DNA from: Phycisphaerales bacterium
GTDB lineage: Bacteria > Planctomycetota > Phycisphaerae > Tepidisphaerales > Tepidisphaeraceae
NCBI GenBank assembly: GCA_028288775.1
Contig: JAQGHP010000014.1
Location: forward strand, 1-12,441
DNA length: 12,441 nucleotides
Direction of reading: 5' to 3'
The position numbers and the translations under genes are program-made. Of this stretch, positions 5,626-12,441 are shown piece after piece. The notes below the pieces were generated by a model. The model was not told the origin of the DNA. It saw only the letters and a program-made list of their open reading frames with translations, and did not search any database. How positions within the stretch are numbered: the stretch's first letter is position 1; each line of letters begins with the position of its first letter.

Positions 5626-5904
5626 ATGAGCGTTAAAGTCCGCATCCCCTCTCCCCTCCGCAGTTACACCAACGGCGCCGACGTCGTCGAAGCCCAGGGC
5701 GCGAGCATCGCCGAGGTGCTCGACAGCGTGAAGGCCAGCGCGCCCGGCATTGAAACGCGGCTGTTCAAGGGCCCGGCGCAGCTTAACCGTTTCGTCAATG
5801 TCTATCTGAACGACGAAGACATCCGCTTCCTCAAGAACCTGGAGACGCCGGTCAAGGAAGGCGATGAGATCAGCATCGTCCCGGCAATCGCGGGCGGAAT
5901 GTAG
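5626..5904 (+). CDS. metO: ThiS/MoaD-like sulfur carrier protein, probably MetO
   Basis: A 92-aa ubiquitin-like protein: VKVRIPSPLRSYTNG at the start, SIAEVLDSVKASAPGIETRLF, FVNVYLNDEDIRFL, EGDEISIVPAIAGGM at the end. MoaD/ThiS proteins carry sulfur as a thiocarboxylate on a C-terminal Gly-Gly. Here the Gly-Gly is followed by Met, so one residue probably must be trimmed first, as reported for the Wolinella HcyS carrier with its extra C-terminal Ala. In the proposed pathway it donates sulfur to the MetM enzyme. The start ATG 5626 has AGGAAG at 5616-5621. An in-frame ATG at 5563 would add 21 residues unlike the family. No E1-like activator or JAMM peptidase is in the window. Confidence 0.85.
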   Translation: MSVKVRIPSPLRSYTNGADVVEAQGASIAEVLDSVKASAPGIETRLFKGPAQLNRFVNVYLNDEDIRFLKNLETPVKEGDEISIVPAIAGGM

Positions 5905-5984
5905 GCGCCGCCGGAGCGTGAGACGGGAAGGTGACGTTCGTCCTTTCACGTTCCATGATCCAGGTTCCAACACAGGAGTGCCCG

Positions 5985-6245
5985 ATGGCGGAAACCCCCT
6001 ATTCCAAACGTTGCTGGTTCACCTTCCCGACGCGCAATCAGGTTGAGCAGCCGATCATCTGGCAGATGAGCCAGAAATTCCCGCGCGTCAGCTTCGACAT
6101 CCGCCAGGCGAGCGTTCAGAACGAGATCGGCATCATGGCCGTGCTGCTCACCGGTGCAGAGAATGAAGTGAACGCGGCCATGGAATTCCTCCGCTCCAAG
6201 GGCGTGATGGTCGAGCCGATTGAGAAGAGCGTCGTGGAAGGATAG
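5985..6245 (+). CDS. NIL-domain protein
   Basis: An 86-aa protein that is essentially one NIL domain: RCWFTFPTRNQVEQPIIWQ, then FPRVSFDIRQASVQNEIGIMAVLLTG and AAMEFLRSKGVMVEPI. NIL domains are ACT-like folds found at the C-terminus of the methionine importer ATPase MetN, where they bind methionine, and in ferredoxin-like proteins linked to homocysteine synthesis. No Fe-S cysteine motif is visible here. It lies 80 bases after the sulfur carrier stop and is likely the last functional gene of the operon, acting as a methionine/sulfur sensor or a partner of MetM/MetO. The start ATG 5985 has AGGAG at 5974-5978. An upstream in-frame ATG at 5931 is less likely. Confidence 0.85.
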   Translation: MAETPYSKRCWFTFPTRNQVEQPIIWQMSQKFPRVSFDIRQASVQNEIGIMAVLLTGAENEVNAAMEFLRSKGVMVEPIEKSVVEG

Positions 6246-6253
6246 GAAGTGTC

Positions 6254-6475
6254 ATGCCCACGCCATTCCCCGGCATGGACCCGTTCTTGGAACATCCCGC
6301 GTGGCGATCTGATTTTCACGACCGCTTTATTAACTGGTGGTCCGAGGTGATCGCCGATCAGTTGCCCCCGGGTGCGACGCCTGCATTTGGGAGCGGGTGT
6401 ATCTGATTGAGCCCGACGAACCTTCACGCCGAATAGGGCCGGACGTGACAGTGGAGCGAGACGGCTCCGCCCCGC
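6254..6475 (+). pseudogene. DUF4058 family protein, truncated and frameshifted
   Basis: The start MPTPFPGMDPFLE is the typical DUF4058 opening and has an AGGAAG site eight bases ahead. The first frame stops at 6404-6406 after 50 residues. The family sequence continues in another frame from about 6380 (CIWERVYLIEPDEPSRRIGPDVTVERDGSA), which shows a small insertion or deletion near 6365-6380. Similarity ends around 6475, where the sequence meets the opposing oxidoreductase remnant. DUF4058 proteins are common in planctomycetes and cyanobacteria, and their function is unknown. This copy cannot be functional. Confidence 0.8.
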
Positions 6476-6503
6476 GAACCCCCAGGCTACCGCGGCGTCG
6501 GCC

Positions 6504-6611
6504 CTCGAGCCCGAGCACGCGGGCCCCGCGGCGGGCGAGCTCATAACATATGCAAGCGCCCATCGCTCCCACGCCGACTACGATCACGTCATACGCGGCC
6601 ACGTCACGCAT
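6504..6611 (-). pseudogene. N-terminal remnant of a sarcosine oxidase-like FAD oxidoreductase
   Basis: From ATG 6611-6609 the first 36 residues read like the Rossmann FAD-binding start of the SoxA/SolA (DAO) family: YDVIVVGVGAMG and CYELARRGARVLGLE. After residue 36 the family sequence is lost and the frame runs into antisense of the DUF4058 remnant. The break at about 6475-6503 looks like a deletion junction that removed the rest of both genes. Confidence 0.75.
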
Positions 6612-6709
6612 CGTAATCTTCTTTTCCCCGTGCGCGCGGGGGGCGTTCGGCGGAGCCGGACCTACGGAATGCCGACATACTCGACACCTGCCGGGGGAGT
6701 TGTCTGCTC

Positions 6710-6738
6710 TGGACAGGGCCGCTGGGCTCCGTTACAAT
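6710..6738 (+). promoter_or_regulatory. Likely promoter of the delta-60 repeat protein gene
   Basis: TGGACA (6710-6715, five of six) and TACAAT (6733-6738, five of six) are separated by 17 bases. The expected start near 6745 would give a leader of about 90 bases to the ATG at 6837. Confidence 0.55.
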
Positions 6739-6836
6739 ATCATGCCATCGGAGTCGTGCGAGGGCTTCGGTGTCCAAATTTTTTGGGTGCTTGAAACTAC
6801 ATTTATTGCTTGCCTGACGATCAGGAGGGGCGAGGC

Positions 6837-9800
6837 ATGGGGTTGCGTCACAAAATACGTATCGGGCGGCGTGTCGGGTTCGGGCGGCCGGTGATTGACT
6901 TGCTGGAGCGGCGGGTGCTGCTCAGCGCCGCCGACCTCGATCCCACATTCGGCGCCGGCGGCAGCGTGGTCGCCCCGTCCGGGGCGTTGCAGAATCCGGG
7001 CCAGGCGGTCGTCGTGCAATCCGACGGCAAGTTGCTCGTGGTGGAATCGGGGCCCGCGAATTACCGCGCTTTTGCCGCACACTCCGAGTTCACGGTCGCG
7101 CGCTATACCGCCGCGGGCGCACTCGATGCCACGTTCGCTTTACGCGGCACGGAGACCATTCCGGTCACCGCCAACTGCTTCTGCGACGCGATCGCCCTGC
7201 AGTCGGACGGGAAAATTGTGCTGGGGGGAGTTGCGAGCGCCAGTTCCACGGCGACCACATCGCAATACGTGCTCATACGCCTGAATGCCGACGGTTCGCC
7301 CGACCCAACTTTCGGGGCCGGCGGCATAGTTACGGCAAGCCTCAACTGCACCCTCGCCCGCTCGGCGCTGGGGATTCAGGATGACGGCAAGATTGTGATC
7401 GCCGGCAACGCCACGTCCACGCAGAACGTCGCACAGTTCGGCGTCCTCCGCTTCAATACGGACGGGAGCCCCGACACCGGCTTCGGCACCGCCGGGGTCG
7501 TTACGACCGGGATCGCCGGCCAGGAAGACGACGTGTGGTCGGTGGCCTTCGATGCCCAAAAGCGGATTGTCGTGGCGGGCGACGCGTACGGCACGACCGC
7601 CACCCATTCGTTCCTGGCCCGCTACAACGCGGATGGGACTCTCGACAGCACATTCGCGAGCGGCGGGACAATGTTATCGGCGCAGGGTTTCCGCGATTTT
7701 GTCTCGTCGGTGAAAGTTACTGCGGACGGCAAAATCGTGACGGCGGGCGCTGTTAACTCCACGTCTGACAGCGGCAGCCATCTAGCCATCTCGCGCTACA
7801 ATGGCGACGGGAGCCCGGACGTGACATACGGAACCGGGGGTGTGGCCACCCTCGCCATTCAATTCGATTCCGTGGGCGCTTACGCGATGGCCATGGCTGC
7901 CGACGGGTCCATCAGTGCCGTGGGCAGTTCTTATCGAGACCCGTCGTCCAACGGCGCGCCGAATTTCGTGCTGGCCGCCCGTTTCAACCCGGCCGGCGTG
8001 TACGATCCTGCATTCGGCGGCACCGTGCCAATGGATGGCATTTTTTACGGCGTCGCCTTGCTGCCTACCGGGTCGGTGGTCGCGGTCGGGGATCACAATA
8101 CCACCGCTCTGCTCGTCCGCTACACCTCGGCGGGCGGGCTCGATCCGAGCTTCGGCCTGGCGGGCGTGGCTACCACGGACTTCACCTTCCTCCCGGGCGT
8201 CACCGCCGGGCTGCAGCCGGACGGGAAATTGGTCGTCGGGAACTACGGCGCCGGCACGACGCTCGTCCGCTTTAATTCGGATGGTTCGCCTGACAAGACC
8301 TTTGGCGCGGGGGGCCGTGTCACGCCCGCGCTGGGCGGCCCGATGGCCATTCAGGGTGACGGCAAGATATTGAAAGCGGATGAAGTCTTGAATGGGTCGA
8401 GCACATGGGAGGTAGTGCGATACAACGCGGACGGCACGGTCGACCGCACGTTCGGCTCCGGCGGTGAAGCGGCCATCCACTTAAAGCTGCCGTACGGCTA
8501 CACCGGCGCTAATGTGATCGACATCAGCGTGCAACCCGGCGGCGACATGGTCATCGGGGGCGATATAGAAACCTACGGCCCAGGCGGCCTTCACGGCTTC
8601 GCGCTCGCACGCCTCACGCCCTCGGGCACGCAGGATCTGACATTCGGTAGCGGCGGCACGACGTCCATGACAATCGCCGCGGGCTCGATCATCGGCAAAG
8701 CCCTCGTGCTCGACGCGGCGGGGCGGATCGTGGTCGCCGGCTTCATGCGGACGAGCCCGATGGATTCTTTCTGGATCGAACGCTACACCGCGGCGGGCAT
8801 GGCCGACACGAGCTTCGGAAACGGCGGCGCGGTAACAATCGCTTCCACCACCGACAGCCTCGACGCGAACGCCGTGGCCGTGACGCGCGACGGAAAGATC
8901 GTCGCTGCCGGATCGGATTCCACAGCAACTACCTCCTCCCTGGAAATCGTGCGCCTCAATTCGAACGGCACGCTCGACCAGGGGTTCGGCGTCGGCGGCG
9001 CGGTTACGGGCGGCGTGGATCTGGGCCTCAATTCGGTCGCCAATTCCGTGCAGGTCGCGGCGGACAACTCAGTGCTCGTCGCCGGGATTGGGGACGGCGA
9101 CACCCCGTTCGTCGCCCGCTACACCCCGGCGGGCGTGCTCGATTCCACCTTCGGCAACGCGGGCGTGGCGAACGTCGCCTTCGGCGACAGAACGACCATC
9201 GAGACGATGCTGCTCCGCCCCAACGGCAAAATCATCCTCGCCGGCACGACCCTCACGCCAGCGCGAAGCGGCGTCCTTGTCGCGCAATTCCAGGGCTCGC
9301 CGCCCCCGCAGCCCGTCGCCCTTCCCGGCGGCCCGTACACGGTCGCCGAGGGGAGGAGCATCCTTCTTTACGGAGGCGGGCAGGTGCCGGTGGGCCAGGT
9401 CCCCATTCTCGAGTGGGACCTCAATTACGACGGCATCACGTTTCACGCCGTCGCCACCGGCTTCTCCCCCGTCTTCGAAGCAGGCACTCTGGACGGCCCT
9501 TCCACGCGCACCGTCGCGCTGCGGGTGCGCGACGCGCTGGGCGACGTGAGCCCCATCGCAACCGCGAAGGTGAGCATCACCAACGCGCCCCCGACGGCCG
9601 TGTTCACAGGTTCCACCGTGACCGCCGGCTCCGCGGCATCGGTTGCGTTCTCCAAACAAACCGACCCTTCGCCTGTCGATGCTGCCGCAGGGTTCCGATA
9701 CAGCTACGATTTCAATAATGACGGCATCTACGAGATCACTGACAGCCTCTCGGCGACGGCGACGGTGCCAGCGGTGTATTTGGCGGGCGTGGGGGCGCAC

Positions 9801-10496
9801 ACGGTGCGCGGCCGCATCAAGGACAAGGATGGCGGAGTTACCGTCTACACCGCCGCGGTGCAGGTGAATGCCGCGACGCTCGGGTCCATTTCAGGAACGG
9901 TCTTCAACGACGTGAACGGCGACGGTATCCGCGAAACCGGCGACCTCGGCCTGGCAGGCTGGAAGGTCTATCTCGACACCAACAACAACGGCGTCCCCGA
10001 CGCCGGGGAAAAGTTCATGCTCACCGGAGCTTCCGGCGCCTACGCGTTCGCAAACATGGCGGCTGGCAGCTACCGGGTGCGGGTTGTCGCGACGGCGGGA
10101 TATCGCCGCACGCTGCCATCGGCGGCGTCCTACCTCGTCACCCTGGCCTCGGGGCAGAGCGCCACGGCGAAGGACTTTGGCCAGACCCATCGCGTGCTTC
10201 TCTCAGGCGTCGTTTTCAACGACAAGAATCTAAACGGCAAAGTGGACGCCGGCGAAGCCCTCTCGGGCTGGCGCATGTTCCTGGATTCCAACAACGACGG
10301 CATCTGGCAAACCACCGAAATCAGCACGCTGACTGACGGCAGCGGCTACTATTTCTTCAACCTGGCCCCGGGAACGTACCGCGTGCGCGAGGTGCTAAAA
10401 AGCGGCCTGCACGTCGTCACGCCTTCCACGAACATGTATCTCCTCACCCTCACGGCGGGCGCAATCGCGGCAGGCAAGAACTTCGTGAACCACTGA
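6837..10496 (+). CDS. Large surface/secreted protein with delta-60 repeats, PKD-like and SdrD B-like domains
   Basis: A 1219-aa protein. Residues 1-33 are a basic leader with LERRVLLSA (23-31), an LEPR-XLL-like motif typical of planctomycete exported proteins. Residues 33-820 hold about 14 delta-60 repeats, each with an LDxTFGxGG-like turn (LDPTFGAGG, PDTGFGTAG, VDRTFGSGG and others) plus a DGKIVxAG strand. They probably form a beta-propeller-like solenoid. About 826-1012 are two PKD/cadherin-like domains (WDLNYDGI, YDFNNDGIYE). About 1016-1219 are two SdrD B-like domains with Ca2+-type loops (DVNGDGIRETGD, DTNNNGVPDAGE, DKNLNGKVDAGE). No C-terminal sorting signal was found. An adhesive or structural role is likely but unproven. 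The start ATG 6837 has AGGAGG at 6823-6828. It is flanked by gene debris and a helicase, so it appears monocistronic. Confidence 0.85.
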   Translation: MGLRHKIRIGRRVGFGRPVIDLLERRVLLSAADLDPTFGAGGSVVAPSGALQNPGQAVVVQSDGKLLVVESGPANYRAFAAHSEFTVARYTAAGALDATFALRGTETIPVTANCFCDAIALQSDGKIVLGGVASASSTATTSQYVLIRLNADGSPDPTFGAGGIVTASLNCTLARSALGIQDDGKIVIAGNATSTQNVAQFGVLRFNTDGSPDTGFGTAGVVTTGIAGQEDDVWSVAFDAQKRIVVAGDAYGTTATHSFLARYNADGTLDSTFASGGTMLSAQGFRDFVSSVKVTADGKIVTAGAVNSTSDSGSHLAISRYNGDGSPDVTYGTGGVATLAIQFDSVGAYAMAMAADGSISAVGSSYRDPSSNGAPNFVLAARFNPAGVYDPAFGGTVPMDGIFYGVALLPTGSVVAVGDHNTTALLVRYTSAGGLDPSFGLAGVATTDFTFLPGVTAGLQPDGKLVVGNYGAGTTLVRFNSDGSPDKTFGAGGRVTPALGGPMAIQGDGKILKADEVLNGSSTWEVVRYNADGTVDRTFGSGGEAAIHLKLPYGYTGANVIDISVQPGGDMVIGGDIETYGPGGLHGFALARLTPSGTQDLTFGSGGTTSMTIAAGSIIGKALVLDAAGRIVVAGFMRTSPMDSFWIERYTAAGMADTSFGNGGAVTIASTTDSLDANAVAVTRDGKIVAAGSDSTATTSSLEIVRLNSNGTLDQGFGVGGAVTGGVDLGLNSVANSVQVAADNSVLVAGIGDGDTPFVARYTPAGVLDSTFGNAGVANVAFGDRTTIETMLLRPNGKIILAGTTLTPARSGVLVAQFQGSPPPQPVALPGGPYTVAEGRSILLYGGGQVPVGQVPILEWDLNYDGITFHAVATGFSPVFEAGTLDGPSTRTVALRVRDALGDVSPIATAKVSITNAPPTAVFTGSTVTAGSAASVAFSKQTDPSPVDAAAGFRYSYDFNNDGIYEITDSLSATATVPAVYLAGVGAHTVRGRIKDKDGGVTVYTAAVQVNAATLGSISGTVFNDVNGDGIRETGDLGLAGWKVYLDTNNNGVPDAGEKFMLTGASGAYAFANMAAGSYRVRVVATAGYRRTLPSAASYLVTLASGQSATAKDFGQTHRVLLSGVVFNDKNLNGKVDAGEALSGWRMFLDSNNDGIWQTTEISTLTDGSGYYFFNLAPGTYRVREVLKSGLHVVTPSTNMYLLTLTAGAIAAGKNFVNH

Positions 10497-10715
10497 CGTC
10501 GTAAACGACCGAGTACCTCCGACGGCGTCGATTCCTGGCCACGAGTTAGGAATTTCACGCCGAGATTGGGCGGAATTCCGTCCATACCGTGCGCCAAATC
10601 CCTGATTTTCACGTCGGCCATGCAGGTCGGCGGGCCCTGCGCTGTATGATGCGCGGTTCGGCCCTGGCGATGCGCCGGGGCGTTTTTAACGGACGGGGTG
10701 AGGCGAAGGATTGAG
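10497..10715 (+). other. Intergenic leader region before the RNA helicase
   Basis: No gene is seen. An imperfect hairpin at 10549-10579 (GGAATT facing AATTCC, with CGCC facing GGCG inside) lacks a T-tract. A TATGAT at 10645-10650 could be a -10 box, but no good -35 lies at the right distance. A terminator-like hairpin follows at 10661-10687 (separate entry). Confidence 0.5.
10661..10687 (+). terminator. Terminator-like hairpin in front of the helicase gene
   Basis: GCCCTGGCG (10661-10669) and CGCCGGGGC (10673-10681) pair over nine bases with one G-T wobble, a three-base loop and GTTTTT behind. It could end transcription of the 1219-aa protein gene 165 bases upstream. It could also be an attenuator in the helicase leader if the TATGAT at 10645 is its promoter. 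It ends 28 bases before the helicase ATG. Confidence 0.6.
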
Positions 10716-12380
10716 ATGGATAAGGAAAAATCAACGGAATCGAGCGACGGGTTTGGGAATCTTGGGTTGGACCCGCGGCTGGTGGCGACGCTAGGGGAGA
10801 TGGGGTACGAGGAACCGACGCCCATTCAGCGCGAGGCGATCGGGCCGCTGCTCGAGGGGCGCGACGTGATCGGGCAGGCGGCGACGGGCACGGGAAAAAC
10901 CGCGGCGTTCGCGCTGCCGATGCTCCAGCGCATCGCGGATAGCGGGAAGGACCGCGCCCAGCCTTCGGGGCTGATATTGGTGCCGACGCGCGAACTGGCG
11001 ATGCAGGTCGCGGAGGTGATGCACAAGTACGGGCATAAGCTCAAGATCACCGTCATCCCCATCTACGGCGGGCACTCGTTCGGGCAGCAGCAGCGGATGC
11101 TGGAGCGCGGGGTGGACGTGGTGGTGGCGACGCCGGGGAGGGCGGTCGATCATATTCGCCGTCAGACGCTCGACCTGAGCGGCATATCGATTCTCGCTTT
11201 GGACGAAGCGGACGAGATGCTGGACATGGGGTTCGCGGAGGACCTGGAGACGATTTTGTCGGAGACGCCGGCAGAGCGGCAGACGGTCTTCTTCTCGGCG
11301 ACGCTGCCGCCGCGGATTGCGGGGATGGCCAAGCGGCATTTGAAGAACCCGGTCCGCATTCAAATCGCCCGCGAGGCCGCGACGAAGGGCACCGCGCCAA
11401 AAGTCCGCCAGACGGCGTACATCATTCCGCGCGGCCGCAAGCTCGAGGTGCTGGGGCGGATCTTGGATTTGGAGGACCCGCCCTCGACTCTTGTTTTCTG
11501 TCGTACGCGCACGGAGGTGGACGACTTGACCGAGCGGCTCAGCGCTCACGGCTACCGCGCGCAGGCGCTGCACGGAGGAATCACGCAGGAGCAGCGCACG
11601 CGCGTCATCAAGCGGCTGCGCGAAGGGGCGATCGACCTCGTCGTCGCGACGGATGTGGCGGCGCGCGGGCTGGACATCGAGCAACTTGCACTGGTGGTGA
11701 ACTATGACGTGCCGGCGACGCCGGACTCGTACGTCCACCGCATCGGCCGCGTGGGAAGGGCGGGGCGTGAAGGCGTGGCGATCACGCTGGCCGACCCGCG
11801 CGAGTCGCGGCTGCTCAAGCAGTTTGAAAAGCAGACGCGCGGGAAGATCGAAATCGCCCAGGTGCCGACAATCGCCGACCTCCGGGCCAAGCGGCTGGAG
11901 CTGACGCGGGTAGCGCTGCGGGAGTCGATTCTGGCTGGCGATCTCGATCATTACCGCGTGGCGGTGGAATCGCTTGCGCAGGAGCACGATCTGATGGACA
12001 TCGCACTGGCGGCGGTGAAGCTTGCGCACCAGGCCGCGGGCGGGGACAAAGATGGGGAAGAGGACGAGGAGAGGGAGGCGAAGCCGCAGCCACGGGAAGC
12101 TCGGGAGGCGCGGGAGGAGCGCGGGCGCGGGCCGAAGGGGCAGATGGCGCGGGTGTATGTGGGGGCGGGGCGGAGCGCGGGGATTCGGCCGCAGGACTTG
12201 GTGGGGGCGATCGCGGGGCAATCGGGGATCGCGGGGAATCAGATCGGCGCGATCGAGATCGCCGATCGGTTTTCGGTGGTCGAGCTGCCCGAAGAGCTGA
12301 TGAACACCGTATTGCAGGCGATGCGGAAGAGCCTCATCAAGGGGAAGAACGTGGTGGTGCGGCGGTTTGTGGAGAACTAG
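10716..12380 (+). CDS. deaD: DEAD-box ATP-dependent RNA helicase with DbpA-type RNA-binding domain
   Basis: A 554-aa helicase with all core motifs. Q motif: PTPIQ, Gln38. Motif I: ATGTGKT, 56-62. Ia: PTRELAMQ. Ib: TPGR. II: DEAD, 163-166. III: SAT, 194-196. IV: LVFCRTR, about 259-265. V: ATDVAARGLD, about 311-320. VI: HRIGRVGRAGREG, 341-353. A charged linker (about 443-475) rich in Glu and Arg leads to a C-terminal RNA-binding domain from about 477 (ARVYVGAGRSAGIRPQDLVGAI), of the DbpA/CsdA type. Such enzymes unwind RNA during ribosome assembly, mRNA decay or cold adaptation. The DeaD/CsdA assignment is by architecture and length. The start ATG 10716 has GAAGGA at 10705-10710. A GTG at 10698 is less likely. 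Confidence 0.93.
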   Translation: MDKEKSTESSDGFGNLGLDPRLVATLGEMGYEEPTPIQREAIGPLLEGRDVIGQAATGTGKTAAFALPMLQRIADSGKDRAQPSGLILVPTRELAMQVAEVMHKYGHKLKITVIPIYGGHSFGQQQRMLERGVDVVVATPGRAVDHIRRQTLDLSGISILALDEADEMLDMGFAEDLETILSETPAERQTVFFSATLPPRIAGMAKRHLKNPVRIQIAREAATKGTAPKVRQTAYIIPRGRKLEVLGRILDLEDPPSTLVFCRTRTEVDDLTERLSAHGYRAQALHGGITQEQRTRVIKRLREGAIDLVVATDVAARGLDIEQLALVVNYDVPATPDSYVHRIGRVGRAGREGVAITLADPRESRLLKQFEKQTRGKIEIAQVPTIADLRAKRLELTRVALRESILAGDLDHYRVAVESLAQEHDLMDIALAAVKLAHQAAGGDKDGEEDEEREAKPQPREAREAREERGRGPKGQMARVYVGAGRSAGIRPQDLVGAIAGQSGIAGNQIGAIEIADRFSVVELPEELMNTVLQAMRKSLIKGKNVVVRRFVEN

Positions 12381-12414
12381 AGTTGTGAGAATTTGCTCGC
12401 GCAGGGCCTCTTCT

Positions 12415-12440
12415 CCCTCCTCCGGTACGCCGGGGGAGGG
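12415..12440 (+). terminator. Stem-loop after the helicase gene
   Basis: CCCTCCTCCGG (12415-12425) and CCGGGGGAGGG (12430-12440) pair over 11 bases with one G-T wobble around TACG, a stable tetraloop-like turn. It begins 35 bases after the helicase stop. The window ends directly behind it, so a T-tract cannot be checked. It may equally be a dispersed repeat. Confidence 0.5.
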
Positions 12441-12441
12441 C

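Noticed and set aside
6254..6406. A real 50-aa gene
   Set aside because: The DUF4058 similarity continues in another frame past its stop, so it is the start of a broken longer gene.
6612..6709. Possible small gene or hairpin (CCCCGTGCGCGCGGGG) between gene debris and the promoter at 6710
   Set aside because: No ribosome binding site or family-like peptide, and the hairpin has no T-tract.
10791..12221. 476-codon open frame on the minus strand across the helicase
   Set aside because: Antisense shadow. The translation is Arg/His/Pro-rich and the plus frame has every DEAD-box motif.

Overview
The window looks like a chromosomal segment of a GC-rich planctomycete. This is an inference. It rests on a secreted delta-60-repeat protein with an LEPR-XLL-like N-terminus (LERRVLLSA), a DUF4058 remnant (MPTPFPGMDPFLE), a small-protein/HNH nuclease pair, a stand-alone release-factor-like protein, and intergenic DNA rich in 6-7 bp tandem repeats. 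No tRNA, rRNA, CRISPR array or transposase was seen.

Layout. Positions 1-1591 hold two tail-to-tail GH57 glycosidase genes. The left one is cut by the window edge. Their C-terminal 57 residues are identical although the DNA differs at silent sites. Three copies of an ~80 bp composite repeat lie between them. Positions 1592-1961 hold heptamer repeats and a large nested palindrome, followed by a release-factor-like gene (1962-2495), which converges on a single-domain response regulator (2529-2972, minus strand).

The most interesting part is 3110-6245. A strong sigma70-type promoter leads into a SAM-I riboswitch with a readable terminator/antiterminator switch. It precedes a threonine-synthase-like PLP enzyme, a ThiS/MoaD-like sulfur carrier and a NIL-domain protein. 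This set matches the MetM/MetO route described in Streptomyces, in which a threonine synthase homologue makes homocysteine from O-phosphohomoserine using a protein thiocarboxylate as sulfur donor. The riboswitch fits that role: high SAM would shut off homocysteine synthesis. The sulfur carrier ends in Gly-Gly-Met, so a C-terminal residue probably has to be removed before activation. A two-gene cassette (a 95-aa protein and an HNH nuclease with an amber codon inside its zinc knuckle) sits between the PLP enzyme and the carrier.

Positions 6254-6611 are gene debris: a frameshifted DUF4058 start fused head-on to the FAD-binding start of a sarcosine-oxidase-like gene. Positions 6837-10496 encode a 1219-aa surface or secreted protein with about 14 delta-60 repeats, PKD-like domains and two SdrD B-like domains. 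Positions 10716-12380 encode a DEAD-box RNA helicase with a DbpA-type RNA-binding tail and a terminator-like hairpin just ahead of its start codon.
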